From: Paulinella micropora
Lineage: Eukaryota > Cercozoa > Imbricatea > Euglyphida
Assembly (NCBI GenBank): GCA_009731375.1
Contig: BJOX01000330.1
Coordinates: 383,447-428,721 of the forward strand
Direction of reading: 5' to 3'
Length of the DNA: 45,275 nucleotides
Below the pieces are notes generated by a model. The model was not told the origin of the DNA. It searched no databases and was given only the letters and a program-made list of their open reading frames with translations. The position numbers were made by a program, and so were the translations under genes. Within the stretch, counting starts at the first letter, position 1, and the number at the start of each line of letters is the position of its first letter. Of the stretch, positions 10,771 to 20,840 are shown in pieces.

Positions 10771-11132
10771 TTATCCTAAGAATTCCAAACACACAACAAT
10801 TCTTCCCGCTAAATTTCCTGTATCAATATTTCCGCTATCAGTTTCAAGGACTTTAAATGTATATTGCCCGTCCGACCAACCCACTACACCCAAATTATAA
10901 CTGACGTTTGAAATATTTGCTGTGCTGCTGTCGGAGAATGTGCCAATAATTCCAATTCTGTCCATATAAAGAATTCTGGTTTTTGTCTATGAATTGTCGT
11001 TCAAGTAGTGGATAAATTTTACATTCATTCTGGTTGGTGTAAATGACATCTGAATATTTTATTAAATGTTTTGTTTCCCACAAAATCATTACTCAGAAAA
11101 ATAATTTTTTGGTATTTGAAATCCGTCATCAT
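10771..11132 (-). pseudogene. hypothetical viral protein, frameshifted
   Basis: The start at 11132 (MMTDFKYQKIIFLSNDF) shifts frame near 11050 to YSDVIYTNQNECKIYPLLER, and again near 10965 to the C-terminal GIIGTFSDSSTANISNVSYN and GNLAGRIVVCLEF. It ends 9 bases before the ATPase start, so it is probably the preceding gene of the same transcription unit. The Ser/Asn-rich beta-type C-terminus suggests a structural protein, but I recognise no family. Confidence 0.45.
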
Positions 11133-11135
11133 ATA

Positions 11136-11158
11136 CAAAGATTTTATAAAAATCTTTG
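11136..11158. promoter_or_regulatory. short palindrome upstream of gene start
   Basis: Perfect 10-bp arms (CAAAGATTTT and its complement) around a 3-base loop, immediately upstream of the minus-strand start at 11132. It could be a hairpin in the leader or a dyad binding site. Confidence 0.35.
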
Positions 11159-11202
11159 AGCAAAAATATAAAAAATGATTTTAATATTCTTGTTTATGTG
11201 CT

Positions 11203-11427
11203 GTGTTACTAGGTCGGACTGCCTGCGACTTTTACTCAAGGTATAGCGAAAAAAAGAATGAGTCGTGTGTTTGGTGTATAAAGCAAGGAATAGAAACTAA
11301 ATTTAAACGTGTTTTCAAAAATAACGGAAATAATGCCTGTCGTTCCTTTGACGAGGCTTTGCCTTTAATGTGTGTCGGCGACATTGCTTGGTATAAGACA
11401 CATTTATATGAATGTTCGTCTTTTTGA
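11203..11427 (+). CDS. doubtful small ORF
   Basis: A 74-residue frame with Cys pairs (SCVWCIKQG, LMCVGDIAW) and Lys/Asn-rich composition like the rest of the virus. It is on the + strand, opposite to all neighbours in the inverted segment, and lacks the TATA-type start context. A similarly long minus-strand frame overlaps it (11453-11232). The 11133-11449 interval has nothing else recognisable. Confidence 0.25.
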   Translation: MLLGRTACDFYSRYSEKKNESCVWCIKQGIETKFKRVFKNNGNNACRSFDEALPLMCVGDIAWYKTHLYECSSF

Positions 11428-11449
11428 AAAAAGGACACAAAAACCGGTT

Positions 11450-11812
11450 TCATTTCTTTGAACTAGATGGCGACGGAAGGCAAATGCCAATGAGTAAAGT
11501 CAAAATTCCCACATAAGTGTTGGCTACCTCGCACGGAATATCTTTTTCTGAAAGCCTCACGATACAAAGGGTTATAATGGAGATAATGATACACATCTGA
11601 AACAGGCACTTAATAAGTCGGCTGTCGGTCGGTCTGTTTTTTATACAACAACAATTCCAGTTATCTTCCAATTCGTGCTCTACTTTTTTTCCCTCATTCT
11701 TTAGCGAAATATCTACCACGCGGTTCTTGAGTTCGGGTGTGAGGTCGCCATCTACTTCTATGACTGGCGGTAGTGGGTGTAATGTAGGACGCATTGGGAA
11801 ATACTTCTGCAC
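11450..11812 (-). CDS. two-helix membrane protein
   Basis: About 120 residues. A Pro-rich N-terminus (RPTLHPLPPVIEVDGDLTPE) is followed by a charged middle, then two hydrophobic helices: CLFQMCIIISIITLCIVRLS and YVGILTLLIGICLPSP, ending SSSKK. The terminal helix with LTLLIGxxLPSP matches a tail I recognise from membrane proteins of virophages, Polinton-like viruses and large algal viruses. It overlaps the fibre's C-terminal frame by 119 bases, so its true start may be elsewhere or it may be joined to the fibre by a frameshift. It probably acts in a virion or host-derived membrane. Confidence 0.6.
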   Translation of the reverse strand: MQKYFPMRPTLHPLPPVIEVDGDLTPELKNRVVDISLKNEGKKVEHELEDNWNCCCIKNRPTDSRLIKCLFQMCIIISIITLCIVRLSEKDIPCEVANTYVGILTLLIGICLPSPSSSKK

Positions 11813-12708
11813 GTATTTCTGCTAATTGGTTTGCTTGATCTTGTAATATATTAAGTAGAATTTTATTTTCTTTTTCTAAATTTACTACCTTTTCTGCCAT
11901 GTGTTGAAAAGCACTTACCAATATTGGAATAAAACTTGTATATGTTATGCTTTCAAGGTTTTCATCTTCTCCTATTTTCATGTCTGGCTGTGACGAACTC
12001 TGGAAATATTTTTTTTACTTCATCCGCATAAAACCACAATTCTTACTTTCTTTCTTTTCGTCTGATTTCAAATAATATGAACAACAATTTATTTTCATTA
12101 ATTTCTCACAACATTCACCACATTCTAATGTCTTAATATCTGTCTTCAATCTCCTGTCTGATGAGTATCCCCAAGGACCTCCTGTCGTTATGTAATTGTA
12201 ATTTCCCGAAGGTTCTCCTGTATTATTTGTGGTACACCAAGCATACACATTTGAGCCACTAAAACCAAAGAAACCGCGGTTATTAACACTATTTGATGAC
12301 TTTAATAAAATCATAGGTTCATTCGCAAATCCTGATCTTGTTCCTAATGTGGTTGAACCGCCTCCTGATGTCGTAACTGTAATGCTACTGCTCGCTGTTA
12401 ATGTTGTTGTTGATATACCCGCATTTGCTGTTAGTGATGAAGCACAAGTCATAGCACTCTGAGAGTAGATTATTCCACTCCCCCTCGCATAAAAATTTAA
12501 ATCTTGATTAGTACTGCTTCCCGTAGCATATATTGAGTTATAACCAAAACCAACTCCCTGTGTCCCGTTGCTGTGTCTGAATTCAACACCGCAAGAAGAT
12601 GGACCAAGATTGGCTGTGACATATAATCCTACTGGAGATGCGTGAGACCCGCTTCTTGCTTCTCCTCTTATGTCTACTGTACTATTAACAACAGATATGC
12701 CCGCATTT
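11694..12708 (-). pseudogene. fibre C-terminal part with S74 chaperone domain
   Basis: Reads from the inversion junction through Gly/Ser-rich fibre shaft (GLYVTANLGPSSCGVEFRH, TLTASSSITVTTSGGGSTT) into a Peptidase_S74 intramolecular chaperone: SDRRLKTDIKTLE is the self-cleavage/entry motif of this family (Ser-Asp dyad), followed by the tail helix LVSAFQHMAEKVVNLEKE. Frameshifts near 12035 and 11985 split the domain. S74 domains trimerise phage and viral fibres and often cleave themselves off. Together with 4208-7035 the ancestral fibre would have been about 1,250-1,300 residues. It is cut at 12708 by the inversion. Confidence 0.8.
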
Positions 12709-13062
12709 GCCAATAATTTTATTAAATCACCAAACGTAATTATTCTAACTGGTGAAAAGACTTTATACCTTCAATCAGACTTAGTTGGTGAAGGAGATAA
12801 TCACGTGCTACAAGAAATATACACTGCCAAGGAAATTCCATTTGGAGCCGTTATATACGACGGAAGTGGGTCTGAGTATGGTAAGAAATTATCCGCCAGT
12901 TCAAATAATATATATAGGTTTTCTCTTACAGACGAAAACGATCAGGCTATAAATCTTAATGGGTTAGGTATCGTTATGACATTGTTGATTTACAGGGAAA
13001 CGAATTATTTTAATTTATTTACATCATTTTTCAATTCATTAAAATCTAGGTATGGTAATTAA
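12709..13062 (+). pseudogene. minor capsid (penton-like) protein, C-terminal half
   Basis: Open from the inversion junction to the stop at 13060-13062. It includes PNVIILTGEKTLYLQSDLVG, KEIPFGAVIYDGSG and YRFSLTDENDQAINLNGLG; the last (LTDE-x-DLNG) is a typical C-terminal signature of this capsid protein family. It has no start codon of its own that fits. Its first half is the minus-strand gene at 7503-7036. It lies 71 bases upstream of the major capsid gene, the expected neighbour. Confidence 0.75.
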
Positions 13063-13133
13063 TTTTAATTTTAGAATTATTTTTTTTCTATTATTACAAT
13101 ATAGGACCACCAAAAAAAAATCCTGAAAACAAT

Positions 13134-14587
13134 ATGCCCACACAACACGGCGGACAGCTGGATCTCAGCAGGACTGACTACATCAGTGCGTCGTATCGTT
13201 TGAATAGACTAACTCCGCGAGAAGGTGCGGGAAAAATTACTGTTACTACCGCAGGAGGACAAGAAAGCAACTTTGACCTTATCAGCAGGCCATTTAACTT
13301 AGCCCGCTGTCTTGAGTTTTACTTATGCCCCACCAGCAATCGCAGCTAACTATAACAAATGCTATATGGATTGTCTGGCTCCTATTAGACAAATTCAACT
13401 TTAAACCCGTAGCGGTGTTTATCTGTGCGATGTAAATGAAGTTGGTAATTTTACAAAGATTATTTGGAAGGCTGAAACTTATATGAAGGACTTTCTGACA
13501 CTTGAAAACCACGATAATGGAAGTGGTGCGGGATGTATGCTTCAAAAGTGTAATGCCAATAAAAAATTGATGCTTCACTAACCACAGCAACTAGAACAAA
13601 CTTTCGTGCTATGACTGATGGAGCAGATAATTTAGCAGCTAGAACTTTGGCAATGTTTCCAGAACCTCCTACAAATGCTCGCCGACACAATGATTTAGCC
13701 TTGGTTGATGGAACGGGTGCGATCTCTGTCGTTGATCGCTTACAACGAGCCTAAGTATTTCTCGGCTGGTGCTGCTACTGCTGAGCCTTCTATCGCTGTT
13801 AAGATAAATCTTGGTATGCTTCATAATACGATTTTTGCCCTTGATAAGACTATTATATTTCCTGAGATTTTGAATATGAGGATTGTATGGCAACAGACCC
13901 CTAAAATTTATTATTACAATAAGGATGCTTTTTCAACGGGTGGAGGAGTGCGTGTTGCTGCCGCTGGTAATGTAACTGTTTCTAATCTTAACTTGTTCCT
14001 TGCGGTAGAGACTAATCCCGATGACATTCAATCAATTCAACAAAAGGTGGCGAGTGCTGAAGGTATAAGTTTTAATATTGATTATCCTTATGTTTGTAAA
14101 AATTCCATTGCTCAATCCTACACAAAATATCATTCTCCGCTCTGATAGGAGGCACGGTAAACGGTTGAAGAAAGTTTATCACACACTCTTTCACAACACC
14201 GAAAACAAGAATATCGCTTAAGATATTGATAACAGAGCAACTGCAAAAACTACCAGTTTCCACACCACACTTGACGGGGCACGACTTCAGGAATTTGAAA
14301 TATATCCTGCTAGCTTTGAAGATTATATGTGCTTGAAACCTAAGCTTGAAGGTTCTGTTTTGATGAATTCAAATGTGTATCAATACAACTGGTTCTGGGT
14401 TGATACTTGGGATAATACCCGCCCGCTGTGGAGTAAAGACCAGAATGAGATTAGCGGGCTTGACCTTTCCAATGAGAGGCGATGGGAGTTCATTAGCACT
14501 ACACAGAATAATGCTCATCAACACGTAAGTGTAGCAATCACTCAGCGGGAGGTTCAGGTTAAGTCAAATATAATTTCCATTTCATAA
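13134..14587 (+). pseudogene. major capsid protein, double jelly-roll type, broken
   Basis: The icosahedral shell protein. The start at 13134 (MPTQHGGQLDLSRTDYISAS) lies downstream of an AT-rich leader with TACAATATA. About 480 codons, spread over at least five frame segments: breaks near 13300, 13400, 13580, 13740 and 14140, plus an in-frame stop near 14220. Recognisable parts are YMKDFLTLENHDNGSGAG, SIAVKINLGMLHNTIFALDK, PEILNMRIVWQQTPKIYY, FHTTLDGARLQEFEIYPAS and the closing VYQYNWFWVDTWD and HQHVSVAITQREVQV. Size, position next to the minor capsid gene, and the beta-rich pattern fit Polinton-like major capsid proteins. Assignment is by overall pattern, not a search. Confidence 0.75.
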
Positions 14588-14651
14588 ACAATCAGCCAAA
14601 ACAAAAAAATATTTTAAAAAAATTTAGATTTATTTTTTCATACAATATAGT

Positions 14652-15866
14652 ATGACTACACACCAGAGAAATTTAATTGCAGAAAATCCTGACGGAGACT
14701 TCGTAAATGTCAAAGTTGGATATAATGGTAATATTGAAACAAATAATTCAAAAAACGCTTTTGGTGAAGCGGTAGTAGGTCAATTAACACCAGTTTTACA
14801 GGAAATCTTTCCATATACCATTAATACTAGGATATGAACAAAAACAGAAACAAAATCAAGTGTGTCCTTTTTGGATAATATGGCTGAATTACAAACTCAA
14901 GCGGATGCCAAGGCTGTTGCTAGTCTGGTAAGTAAAAGGAGAATAAAATATAGAACTGGAACAGGTGTCCTCGCCCGCTTTGCTGCTCTATGGACAACTG
15001 ATGACACAAAAGATTATTTTATATTTATTGGAATAGGAAATGAACTTGTCGATGGATTTTATTTTTACAAAGATAAAGCAGGAATGAATATTGTACATTG
15101 TAAAGGAAATGTTGCAAATTACATTGACAAAGAAGACTGGGATGACCCGTGCGATGGAACTTTGGCAATGCCAGACTTAAAGTGGAGCACAGGAAATGTA
15201 TTTCAAATTCAATTTCAGTATCTTGGGTTTGGTGCGATTAAGTTTTATATTGAAAATCCCATAACAGGACTATTTCAATTAGTTCATATGATTGACTATG
15301 CGAATGCTAATACTGGTGTAAGCCTGCAAAATACGAAATTACCTTTTACAGCAGTAATAAGAAATGATGGTGCAACTGGAATACAAATTCTTAAAACAGC
15401 GAGTGCCAGTTTATTCATTGAAGGACCAAATACTATTAATACCAGCATAAGAAACTCAATTGAGGGTAGTGAAGTCGCTCACACAACAGAAAGACCTATA
15501 TTGAGTATAAGAAATAAAGCAAAACATGATAGTGCTGGTGCTAACTTAGACAATTATGCATTAGTATATCCATCATTAATAAGTATTAGTAATGAAGACG
15601 GAAAAACGAATATAGTAAGAATGGTGTTGAATGGAACTTTAACAGGAGCAGTGTATGCGGATGTAGATACGAAATTTTCAATAGTTGATACTGACACAAC
15701 AGCGACTGCTATCGCCAACGGAACAACGATTTTTAAAATTTATATTAATGCTAATTCAACTCAACAAATCAATCTAAGAAATTATGATTTTTATCTGTCT
15801 CCAAGTGATGTATTAACTTTTACACAGAAATCAGTTTCCACTAATGCTAATGTAGAAGACCAGTGA
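14652..15866 (+). pseudogene. virion structural/adhesion-type protein, one frameshift
   Basis: The start at 14652 directly follows ATACAATATAGT. The N-terminus has NAFGEAVVGQLTPVLQEIFP, then a frame change at 14837-14862 leads into a 330-residue beta-rich part: KYRTGTGVLARFAALWTT, DYFIFIGIGNELVDGFYF, KEDWDDPCDGTLAMPDLKW, FQIQFQYLGFGAIKFYIENP and LFQLVHMIDYANANTG. I recognise this block order from hypothetical structural proteins of phages and small and large eukaryotic DNA viruses. Its exact role is unknown; exposed virion protein is inferred. It is the last virion gene before the nuclease. Confidence 0.65.
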
Positions 15867-15924
15867 TGTGGATGGATGGATGGAGTAATTTTATATTAAA
15901 TATAAACTCCAACCATTATATAAA

Positions 15925-16431
15925 ATGAACTACAACAAATATCAGAATGGAAAAATCTACAAACTCATATGTAATAAGACTGGTGAGGTGTATATAGGAA
16001 GCACGATTAAAACATTAGAGCAGAGAGTTAAATCTCACACATATCTTTGGAAGGAATACAAAAAAGGAAAAACAAATTACACATATTCATATTCAATTAT
16101 AGAAAGGAGTGACTATAGGATTGAATTGATTGAAACTTTCCCTTGTGATAGTCACCTTGAATTAGAACAGAGAGAAGGATACTGGATAAGACACACAAAG
16201 TGTATAAACGATAATTTTAAAACTGGTATCACAGTCCCGTGTAATCAAAATAAAAAAGAATATAAACAATACAAAGAAATTCATAAGGAGAGATTGAGAG
16301 CCTATAATCTAAAAAAAGTTGAATGCCCTTGTGGAAGAAAGATTGTTTATCAACATAGAAAAAGACACAAACATTCTACATATCATTTAAAATGGGTTAT
16401 GAGATGTCATAATGAACTAAATCACTTGTAG
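15925..16431 (+). CDS. GIY-YIG homing-type endonuclease
   Basis: An intact 168-residue protein. The GIY-YIG core is KIYKLICNKTGEVYIGST, followed by the conserved Arg region (LEQRVKSH) and a catalytic-type Glu in LELEQREGYWI. The C-terminus carries a putative zinc-binding element, ECPCGRKIVYQHRKRHKHS. The ATG follows TTATATAAA. GIY-YIG nucleases cut DNA and often act as free-standing homing enzymes in viral genomes. It is one of few undamaged genes and ends the + strand block; the next genes converge from the other strand. Confidence 0.88.
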   Translation: MNYNKYQNGKIYKLICNKTGEVYIGSTIKTLEQRVKSHTYLWKEYKKGKTNYTYSYSIIERSDYRIELIETFPCDSHLELEQREGYWIRHTKCINDNFKTGITVPCNQNKKEYKQYKEIHKERLRAYNLKKVECPCGRKIVYQHRKRHKHSTYHLKWVMRCHNELNHL

Positions 16432-16463
16432 AAAGCAAAAAAAAAACGGAAGGCGATGTAATA

Positions 16464-16903
16464 TTAAAGATATTGTTTTACCGCATCTTTATTATTAAAA
16501 TAAGGTTGTTGAATTAAATATTCCAGGTATGGTTTGTCAATATTAGCGACTTCTTCAATTTTCATTTTTTATACTTACCATATTGAAGAAAAATATCAGT
16601 TTCTTGTTGTGCTATCTCTTCACCCACATTAGAATTGATTTCAGTAATTCCAGTCTCTTTCAAATCGGTTTCCTTAAAAGGTGTGCTTGGCTCATCGACC
16701 AACATGTTTTCCAATGGGATAAATACTTTCACATTACATCCTTCGTCTGTAGCTTTCGCTGTGTCGTCCCTCTGCTTGTATTGCTCATAGAAAGAAATAA
16801 TGTCAGGTTTAGTCCATTTAATTGTTGGTTTCTTAATTTCGCTGTCAATGTTCCATTTTTCAATTTCATTCAAGTAGTCCTGTTTGGTGTTGAGTTCGCT
16901 CAT
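16464..16903 (-). pseudogene. ExoX-C/DUF3820-like protein, copy 1, frameshifted
   Basis: The start at 16903 lies downstream of TATATTATG. The N-terminal two-thirds (TKQDYLNEIEKWNIDSEIKK, PTIKWTKPDIISFYEQYKQ) is unlike anything I recognise. Near 16565 the frame shifts and the sequence continues as ANIDKPYLEYLIQQPYF to the TAA at 16464, preceded by FLQYGKYKK. This is the FGKYKGK...YLEW pattern of the small domain found at the C-terminus of exodeoxyribonuclease X and in DUF3820 proteins. It forms a tandem pair with the next gene (31-base gap). Confidence 0.6.
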
Positions 16904-16934
16904 TGATACATAATATATTAAATATTAATTTTTA

Positions 16935-17222
16935 TTACATATATTTTTTTACTTCACTTTTAATGTCTGTAAATTTTTCAAACCGAGGTTGTTTCATAAC
17001 CCATTCAAGGTATGGCTTATCAATAACTGCTACATCTTGAATTTTCTTACCTCTGTATTTACCAAACGGAAAAATATCCTTTGGCTTCCCTTCTCTACTT
17101 TTTTCAATTGCCTTAATTTCATCATCAATTATTTTTTGTACATCTTTTACTGAAAAGAATTCCTTATTCTTCTCAATTGAAAGTTGTTCAAAATTTTCAC
17201 ATAGTCTAGTGAGGGTGGTCAT
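16935..17222 (-). CDS. ExoX-C/DUF3820-like protein, copy 2
   Basis: An intact 95-residue protein. The N-terminal helix (TRLCENFEQLSIEKNKEFFS) leads to KDIFPFGKYRGKKIQDVAVI and DKPYLEWVMKQPRFEKF, the FGKYRGK...YLEW signature. It is paralogous to the gene at 16464-16903 over the last 45 residues but not before. Such domains are thought to assist DNA processing or nuclease targeting. It lies just downstream of the polymerase gene on the same strand, which fits a replication role; this is inference. Confidence 0.65.
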   Translation of the reverse strand: MTTLTRLCENFEQLSIEKNKEFFSVKDVQKIIDDEIKAIEKSREGKPKDIFPFGKYRGKKIQDVAVIDKPYLEWVMKQPRFEKFTDIKSEVKKYM

Positions 17223-17336
17223 TGATCTATATAGACTAGTAAAACATTTTATTGAAAAAAATTGATCGATTGTTTAACCAGTTATTTGAAATCCGTGTGG
17301 GATACTATCATTATCTGTGTAGAATTCACGACCGCA

Positions 17337-20156
17337 CTATCTTGATTTATTAACTACTTTTACTACATTCTTTTGGTGTTGTATGCTAAAGTGTTCGATA
17401 TGTTGTTGTTTGCTGTTTCTGCTAGTATGAATTTTCTTCATTATAAAGTCTCTGGTATTAGTCAAACTTTCTCCTTTATCCATTAACTCATAAGCGGAAG
17501 GATTTAATTTTTTCAAATCCAAACCTTTTCCTCTAAAGTGGAAATGTGTTTTACCTCGCTCATCTCCTTTCTTTACATATTCCAGCATATATAATTTTGG
17601 TGCTATCCATAAACCCCTCATTATTTTACAATCATCGCCTAAGTCGTCCGTAATACTCCAAGTGATTTATATATATCATTTAATCTTCTAATAAGTCTAG
17701 CAAACATAACATGCATTATTAAACTATCGGTATCTGTGTAATAAAAATCAGCCTCGGGGTTATTGTTAGGATTAGCCTCTTTCATATATTCATACATAAT
17801 ACGGCGACTATATGCTAGAATAAAAGCCCCGTAATATGTCGGCTTTGTTATTTTTTCCTCTTTCTCCTGTTCATCTCGTGGAATACCGCTAACAAGCCAT
17901 AACTCATTGTTTAGTTGCTCAATATCTGTTATGACATGCTTAGCCCAGAATTTCCAATACTCGTGATTTTTTGATATATATTTACTTACACTATTTATCG
18001 GTCTCTGGATAGTCTTACCATATAAAGCATTCATAAACAATTCAGCCAATAGATATTGCGGAGTTCCCTTCTTTGAATTTTGTTTTTTCTTAAATAGTTT
18101 TGTTATATAATCTGCGAATACTGGTTCTGCTTTCCTCTGTGTAATAGCCACGATTTATTTTAACTTCATAGCCTTCTTTAATCATGTCTTCAATGTCAAT
18201 AGAAGTTAGCCATTGGTCTTTCATATCTTTTAACTCCCGCTTTAAGCACCCATTACTATCTCTATACGGCACCCTCGGATGTAAAATATTTTTAAGTGTT
18301 ATGTAATCAACATTGTATATACCGAGTTTTCCTTTCATCTCACCTTCACATTCTTTTATTTCGCCCGTCATAAATAACTAGCCGTTGGATATAGACTTAC
18401 AACATCCGCATCAATCAAATAATCTGTTATCTCATCGAATGTTAACTCACCTTTCTTATACTTTTCATATTGCTTTGAAAATCGCCTTTTGCTTGGATAA
18501 GTCCGTGTTTCATATACAGCCCTTCTAAATCTTTTTCTTGTTTTAAATTTGGTAGTTGAATAACATATTTACCATCTATCTTCTTTTTCTATAAATTCCA
18601 TGTGAGAGACGAAGTAGATATAAAAGCGGTTAAGTTAGTTTTATGTTCTTTATATGTTTGTCCGTTTAGTGTGTCGTGTAGTTCCTTTAATCCCATAACA
18701 TCTTTTTCTAAGTATGTTAGACATTCCTTTCTTGTTTTGTCTTCCATCTCTTCCCATCGTTTCGCCTTGTCATGGTCAAAGTCGCCTTTTAACACATTAC
18801 ATCCCAGTGTTTCAAGGTTCTTTTTTAGACTTCCCTCAGTGTGCTTACATAAATCCCAGAATTTTATATTTTTATATTCTAATGAGATAATAGCACCATT
18901 ATTCATAAGGGTCGCATTTTTTATTCTTCTTTTGATAAATTCTTTTTGTAAGTAGTAGTGGTCAAACTTACTTCCGTTAAAAGCATTAACATATAATTTC
19001 GCTTTTGGTTTCCTTTTTGATAAATCATCCGCATATTCAAAAATTATATCAAGTAATTTAGGAATACATTCATCGCCTGCTACATATTTAAAGCCGATAT
19101 CAGAAATGGTATAGCCCGCTATATATGGTGTGTGTAATTCGTATTCATTTGTAAAAGTCTCTAAGTCATAATGAAATACCCCATCTTGATTATTACAAAT
19201 CTAGTCAGTAAAGTCCTTACTTGATTTTCTTTTTTTCTTCATTTCGCTCTTACATACGAAATTCTTTTGTTATTACATTTATGATTATTGTAATATTCTT
19301 TATAACAATCTGGGCACTTATTTTTATTCCTTTTTATAAAACTTATATAATGTCCTTTGAGTAGATAACAAAGCACGTCTGCAGTAATTAAAGGATCGTC
19401 AAAGTTCCTTAAAGTCTGTTTGGTTAATACTTACCTTCAATGCAATAATTTTTGAATATCTCATATCCTATTGAAAATGGTATATATGAATTATGTTCAA
19501 GGTTAAACTCACTTCTAATGTCATTACATACTTTTTTATTGAGTTTTGATTTACCTTTCATTGGTAAATTTAGTACGTTTTTAACGATATGAAAGAAACA
19601 ATTATTATCTTTGCTTCTTGGATTAATATGAATTCTTTCTGGTGTTTTATGTTTTTTATCGGTTCCTGTATCATTACAACCGCCTCCGTCTTCTTGGATA
19701 ATTTGAATCGATATGTTGAATAATTCTTTCATATCCATTCACACTAGCTTCGATATTTTGTTCGTTGTATAGATATATATCACGAAACAAATCATCTATA
19801 TCTTTTAATTTGACTGAGTTAAAAGTTTTCCACTTGTAAAACTTACTATCATCAACATCTGTTATATAACCAAACTTGACATGAAGACTTGCTTCGTTTG
19901 TCAGACCTCTATTTTTAGCATCCCTAACTGCTCTCATAATTGATATTTCAATCGCATCCATATCATAGAAGTTGATGTCAAGGTCTTTGAAAGGGTATGT
20001 ATATCCATTTATACCTCTGTTTTTTGTTGGTCTTAGTTCTATAAGTTTTACCTCTCGCTTCTTCGCCTCCTGTGTCTTAGTTTCCCTTAAGTTCGCCCTT
20101 ATCTTTGCCAGTTCTACATTTTCCTTCGATGGTCTGGGGGGTAAAGGTGGTGGCAT
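17337..20156 (-). pseudogene. polB: family B DNA polymerase, protein-primed type, broken
   Basis: Replicates the viral genome. Reading leftward from 20156: N-terminal region (LIELRPTKNRGINGYTYPF, FYKWKTFNSVKLKDIDDLF), Arg-rich segment, a CPDC/H/C cysteine cluster near 19300, Exo I (HYDLETF), Exo II (NAFNGSKFDHY), Exo III (YLEKDVMGL), motif A (DADVVSLYPTAS, near 18400), motif B (ELFMNALYGKT) and motif C (YYTDTDSLIMH), then a C-terminal domain with ending KNVVKVVNKSR. Length, about 930 codons, fits Polinton-type enzymes. All catalytic motifs persist, but at least seven frame changes and some stops (for example near 19200) interrupt it. Confidence 0.9.
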
Positions 20157-20253
20157 ACTTTTTTATATCAATGTAAATATAAAAATAATAAAAATAATAA
20201 TAAATTATCTGTTATATATAAATATAATAATATGTTATCTTTTAAATAGAAAT

Positions 20254-20475
20254 TCATTTCAATCCCTCCTCCATTCTTTTCAACTTAAGTAATGCTTGCT
20301 TTACTTCTTCTCTTTTTTTCTTTCTTCTTTCCGCTATTAATGTTTTATTCTGATTGTAATACTCCATTGACTTCTGCCTATGTCTTTCTGGATCTTTTTG
20401 TATAAATTCTCTCGCCTTTCTCCGTAAGGCTTCCTTTTTCTCTTCTGGTGTTTTGTATATCGGTTTTCTACCCAT
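20254..20475 (-). CDS. small basic helical protein
   Basis: 73 residues, 40% Lys/Arg/Glu, starting MGRKPIYKTPEEKKEALRRK and containing EYYNQNKTLIAERRKKKREE. Short Lys/Arg-rich helices with YYxxNKxxxxxRRKK are common in algal viruses and in nuclease-associated DNA-binding segments, but no function is established. The start follows TATATACT. It lies upstream of the polymerase gene in the same orientation, separated by 97 bases of AT-rich sequence. Confidence 0.6.
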   Translation of the reverse strand: MGRKPIYKTPEEKKEALRRKAREFIQKDPERHRQKSMEYYNQNKTLIAERRKKKREEVKQALLKLKRMEEGLK

Positions 20476-20522
20476 AGTATATAAATAGTAAAAAAATAAT
20501 TTTTAATGTATAAAATTAATAA

Positions 20523-20801
20523 TTAAGGGATAGTAATTTCTATTCCATAATTTTTTCCATTTCTCCCTCCATAAGTTGAATAATGTACTCTTTGCCTGAC
20601 TTCAAATTTTAATAATGGTGCTAAATTTTTATTAATTTAACCCAAATGCTTACCGCTTTCTGTTTCAACCTTTATCGCATTTTTATCAAACTTATTTTCT
20701 GGCTCGTGTTTAATGAAAACTTTTTCACTACTTTTTCGGAGATATACAATATTATCCTGTCGCCCTTCAAATGAAACACCCACAACTCTCGTCGTTGTCA
20801 T
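20523..20801 (-). pseudogene. stand-alone HIRAN-domain protein
   Basis: A 92-codon frame starting at 20801 after TTATATAAT. It contains VVGVSFEGRQDNIVYLRK, HEPENKFDKNAIKVETESGK and LLKFEVRQRVHYSTYGG, the HIRAN pattern (GVSFEGRQ...EPxNxxDxNAIxV...G). HIRAN domains bind DNA ends or stalled forks, as in HLTF/Rad5 helicases. One in-frame TAA at 20637-20639 replaces what is normally an aromatic residue after HLG. The rest is intact to the TAA at 20523. Neighbouring polymerase and zinc-motif genes share its strand, suggesting a replication or repair role. Confidence 0.72.
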
Positions 20802-20840
20802 ATTATATAAATACATAAATAATATTTGTTTAAAATAAAA

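Larger units (their letters stand above)
7036..12708. other. inverted 5.67-kb segment
   Basis: At 7033-7036 fibre-coding + strand sequence switches to the minus-strand minor capsid gene. At 12708-12711 the minus-strand fibre gene switches to the + strand rest of the minor capsid gene. Both junctions carry the same three bases as an inverted pair (GGC at 7033-7035, GCC at 12709-12711). Flipping the segment brings both cut genes back into frame and puts ATPase, protease and virion genes on the same strand as the major capsid gene. Confidence 0.85.
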
